Positions 13,620 through 16,207 of a stretch of DNA of 16,207 nt are shown in pieces. Made by a program: the position numbers and the translations under genes. A model generated the notes under the pieces. The model searched no databases and was not told where the DNA came from. It was given only the letters and a program-made list of their open reading frames with translations. The stretch spans positions 6,206 through 22,412 of the forward strand of contig PASI01000017.1 of assembly GCA_002711905.1 (NCBI GenBank). Direction: 5' to 3'. This DNA is from Thiotrichales bacterium (GTDB lineage: Bacteria; Pseudomonadota; Gammaproteobacteria; PS1; Pseudothioglobaceae). Position 1 is the stretch's first letter. The number at the start of each line of letters is the position of its first letter.

Positions 13620-14750
13620 ATGGATCAGTTAAGTCTTCTTTGGGTTAATACAGGCCTTTATCAGATGAGCTGGGGGCAGGGCTTGATGCTTCTAGTTGGA
13701 ATCTTGTTGATTTACTTAGCCATTGTGAAAAAGTTTGAACCACTTCTGCTATTGCCTATTGGGTTTGGCGCTCTTCTCAGTAATATCCCAGGGGCAAATT
13801 TAGCAGTTGATGGCGGCATATTGCATCTTTTTTACATGATTGGTATTGAGTCAGGTGCTTTCCCACTTATTATTTTTATGGGCGTTGGTGCAATGACAGA
13901 TTTTGGCCCACTCCTTGCAAACCCAAAAACATTACTCCTCGGCGCTGCTGCTCAGTTCGGCATCTTTGCGACTTTATTAGGAGCTGTAGGACTTTCAATA
14001 ATTGGTATATTTGACTTTAACTTGAAACAAGCCGCTGCAATTGGAATTATTGGTGGTGCAGATGGCCCTACTTCAATTTATGTGGCATCGATACTCGCAC
14101 CAGAACTTCTTGGAGCAATTGCTGTGGCATCTTATTCTTATATGGCGCTCGTACCATTAATTCAACCGCCAATTATGAGGGCGTTTACAAATGAAAAAGA
14201 AAGAAAGATTAAAATGGTTCAACTACGAGATGTTTCAAAGGCTGAAAAAATTGTTTTTCCAGTTATATTGTTATTACTAGTCGCTCTTCTCTTGCCAGCT
14301 GCTGCTCCACTTTTGGGAATGTTTGCTTTTGGTAATTTAATGAAAGAGTCTGGCGTTGTTGATCGTCTTAGTGATACAACTCAGAATGCGTTGATAAATA
14401 TTGTCACTATATTTTTAGGTCTTGCTGTTGGCTCTAAACTGATGGCAGATAAGTTTCTACAATTAGATACATTGGGTATTTTATTATTGGGATTGGTCGC
14501 TTTCTCGATTGGTACAATGTGCGGTCTTTTAATGGCAAAACTAATGAATATATTTAGCAAAAATAAAATTAACCCTTTAATTGGATCAGCAGGAGTGTCA
14601 GCAGTTCCAATGGCTGCAAGAGTTTCAAACAAAGTTGGTCTTGAATCTGATTCAAATAATTTTTTACTTATGCATGCAATGGGACCAAATGTTGCAGGCG
14701 TAATTGGCTCTGCAATTGCGGCTGGAATTATGATTCAGTTCTTAGGCTAG
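13620..14750 (+). CDS. oadB: Oxaloacetate decarboxylase beta subunit (sodium pump)
   Basis: OadB is the membrane subunit that removes CO2 from carboxybiotin and uses the energy to export sodium. The 376 residues form about nine to eleven membrane segments. Key family motifs are [13 protein letters not shown] with the sodium-site aspartate D148 (equivalent to D203 of the Klebsiella protein), [14 protein letters not shown] and the ending [16 protein letters not shown]. The ATG lies two bases after the oadA stop, with AGGG from the oadA end as ribosome site. It ends 13 bases before the convergent lolD; I see no good terminator there. Confidence 0.96.
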   Translation: MDQLSLLWVNTGLYQMSWGQGLMLLVGILLIYLAIVKKFEPLLLLPIGFGALLSNIPGANLAVDGGILHLFYMIGIESGAFPLIIFMGVGAMTDFGPLLANPKTLLLGAAAQFGIFATLLGAVGLSIIGIFDFNLKQAAAIGIIGGADGPTSIYVASILAPELLGAIAVASYSYMALVPLIQPPIMRAFTNEKERKIKMVQLRDVSKAEKIVFPVILLLLVALLLPAAAPLLGMFAFGNLMKESGVVDRLSDTTQNALINIVTIFLGLAVGSKLMADKFLQLDTLGILLLGLVAFSIGTMCGLLMAKLMNIFSKNKINPLIGSAGVSAVPMAARVSNKVGLESDSNNFLLMHAMGPNVAGVIGSAIAAGIMIQFLG

Positions 14751-14763
14751 TTTAATTATTCGC

Positions 14764-15441
14764 TTAGATTTCATTAAGAGCTTTATTAATCAATTCAAAC
14801 TTTCTATCCATCTTATTTGCAATGGATAAATCATGTGTGACTATTAGAAGTGCAGTTCTTTTATTTTCATTAAGCTCAATGATTAAATCTAGAATGTCTT
14901 GAGCATTATTTGCATCTAGATTTCCTGTAGGCTCGTCTGCTAAGAGACATGTAGGTTCTGAAATCATAGCTCTTGCAATTGCAACTCTTTGTCTTTCTCC
15001 ACCAGATAACTCGGAAGGTTTATGATTTAAGCGATTTTCAAGTCCAACTTTTTTTAAAATATTGGTAGCTTTTACAAGCGCTTCATTTTTATTATTATTT
15101 TTAATTAATAGAGGCAGAGAAACGTTATAGAGCGACGAAAAATCATTCAGCAAATGATGAAATTGATAAACAAAACCTAGGTATTTAGAGCGCAACTCTG
15201 TTCTATCTTGTTCATTAAGCTTTGCTATATTTGAGCTATTGATAAATACCTCACCCTCTGAAGGATTATCAAGGCCAGCAATCAAATTAAGTAGAGTTGA
15301 TTTGCCACATCCTGATTGACCAATAATTGCTACTTTCTCACCCGGTTTAATTTCAAAATTTAAGTTATCTAATACTGAGGTTTTACTTTCACCTTCTGAA
15401 TACGAGAAGCATAAAGATCGACATTCAATTATATTACTCAT
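14764..15441 (-). CDS. lolD: Lipoprotein-releasing ABC transporter ATPase LolD
   Basis: LolD powers the LolCDE complex that releases outer-membrane lipoproteins from the inner membrane to the LolA chaperone. The 225 residues show Walker A GQSGCGKST (41-49), the Q-loop within FVYQFHHLL (90-98, a typical LolD signature), the ABC signature LSGGERQ (145-151), Walker B LLADE (166-170) with PTGNLD, and the switch histidine in VTHD. The ATG at 15441 has GAGGTG nine bases upstream and overlaps the end of the permease gene by eight bases, so translation is coupled. Confidence 0.95.
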   Translation of the reverse strand: MSNIIECRSLCFSYSEGESKTSVLDNLNFEIKPGEKVAIIGQSGCGKSTLLNLIAGLDNPSEGEVFINSSNIAKLNEQDRTELRSKYLGFVYQFHHLLNDFSSLYNVSLPLLIKNNNKNEALVKATNILKKVGLENRLNHKPSELSGGERQRVAIARAMISEPTCLLADEPTGNLDANNAQDILDLIIELNENKRTALLIVTHDLSIANKMDRKFELINKALNEI

Positions 15442-16207
15442 GTCTTAGCACCTCAGAAATATTTACTTTTCCAGCTCGTTTAGCAGGATAGATTGACGCA
15501 AGAATAACTAATATAAATGCACCAAAAACTATACTCAAGACGTCACTAAGTAGAATTTTGGATGGAAAACGATTGATATAAAAGACATCTTTAGGAAAAA
15601 ATTGAAATCCAATTATGTTCTCGATTCCAGAAATAACTGATTCAATATTTAGTGCTAAGAGTAATCCAAGAGCAGTTCCAATTGTAATTCCAATAAGTCC
15701 AATGCTTATGCCTTGATAAAAAAATATTTTTACAATTCGTTTTGGCGTCATTCCAATAGTTCTAAGAATCGCTATATCAGATTTTTTATCGGTTACAACC
15801 ATAACCATCATAGAGACAATATTAAATGCTGCTACTGCAATTATCAGAGAGAGAATAATCGCAATCATTTGCTTTTCAAGGTTTAATGCTCTAATAAAGT
15901 GTTTTTGTTGCTGCATCCAGTCAACGCCGTAATAACCATTTCCTAGAGAATCAACAACATTATCAGTAATTACATTTGCCTCAAATAAATCATTTACCTT
16001 GAGGCGTATTCCTGAAACTTTATTTCCCAAACCAAAAAGATCTTGAGCGTCAAAAAGATGAATAAATGCTAAACCATTATTGTAGTCATTTAATCCAGCA
16101 TTAAAAATACCACTAACGCTAAAAGATTGAGATATGGGAACAAGAGCTCCAATTGAGTTCCTTGCTGGTGCAATGAGAGTAATCTGATCACCAATACCAG
16201 TTCCCAT
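15434..16207 (-). CDS. lolC: Lipoprotein-releasing ABC transporter permease (LolC/LolE), C-terminal part
   Basis: This is the membrane partner of LolD. The open frame continues off the window edge; the ATG at 16207 is internal, since the family is about 410 residues and only 257 are present. The visible part starts within the periplasmic domain (GDQITLIAPA). It has three membrane segments (about 113-137, 163-188, 220-241) of the FtsX-like domain, the coupling motif DKKSDIAILRTIGM after the first, and YPAKRAGKVNISEVLRHE at the end. The GFQFFPKDVFYINRFPSK stretch looks more like LolE than LolC of E. coli. Many bacteria have one permease serving as both, so the symbol is provisional. Confidence 0.92.
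   Translation of the reverse strand: MGTGIGDQITLIAPARNSIGALVPISQSFSVSGIFNAGLNDYNNGLAFIHLFDAQDLFGLGNKVSGIRLKVNDLFEANVITDNVVDSLGNGYYGVDWMQQQKHFIRALNLEKQMIAIILSLIIAVAAFNIVSMMVMVVTDKKSDIAILRTIGMTPKRIVKIFFYQGISIGLIGITIGTALGLLLALNIESVISGIENIIGFQFFPKDVFYINRFPSKILLSDVLSIVFGAFILVILASIYPAKRAGKVNISEVLRHE

Noticed and set aside
14381..14632. Minus-strand open frame of 83 codons inside oadB
   Set aside because: It is a shadow of the OadB membrane frame.
1..16207. CRISPR arrays, insertion sequences and long repeats
   Set aside because: No spaced direct repeats, transposase frames or terminal inverted repeats were seen on either strand.

Overview
This AT-rich window has the gene content of a sulfur-oxidising marine gammaproteobacterium, most like the SUP05/Thioglobus group. 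The reasons are a DsrC with both C-terminal cysteines beside a DsrM-DsrK membrane pair, a sodium-pumping oxaloacetate decarboxylase, gamma-type XerD, LolD and TsaE proteins, and very short spacers. The lineage is an inference from gene content; no marker gene search was possible.

Layout. 1-234 is the tail of a GNAT acetyltransferase. On the minus strand, rplS (own promoter, strong terminator) is followed by xerD. Divergent from rplS, a plus-strand cluster reads gltD-dsrC-dsrM-dsrK (1719-5873). It meets a minus-strand overlapping chain head-on: a CaCA-family cation exchanger, tsaE and a secreted amidase (8371 down to 5878). hemD and an unrecognised coiled-coil protein follow on the plus strand and converge on metF. 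metF (minus) is preceded by a 39-codon open frame coupled to its start codon and, before that, by a clear S-adenosylhomocysteine (SAH) riboswitch. A 383-base gap separates that small frame from infA and holds the riboswitch, a plus-strand terminator-like hairpin, several AT-rich dyads and the infA promoter. infA, tRNA-Leu(CAA) and oadGAB then run in one direction. The window closes with lolD and the C-terminal part of its permease on the minus strand.

How the genes work together. DsrC carries sulfur as a persulfide or trisulfide, and DsrMK exchanges electrons between its thiols and the quinone pool. Here they sit directly behind a glutamate synthase small subunit (GltD), a relative of the DsrL reductase that normally sits next to dsrK, and no dsrL, dsrJ, dsrO or dsrP follows. 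OadGAB would couple oxaloacetate decarboxylation to sodium export. The exchanger, TsaE and amidase genes are unrelated in function but overlap as one transcript. metF expression is probably tied to the methylation cycle through SAH sensing.

The most interesting region is 10711-10986: the SAH riboswitch, the coupled small ORF with an in-frame internal repeat, and an opposing plus-strand terminator-like hairpin. The second is the compact gltD-dsrCMK cluster. Most other genes are ordinary housekeeping genes.
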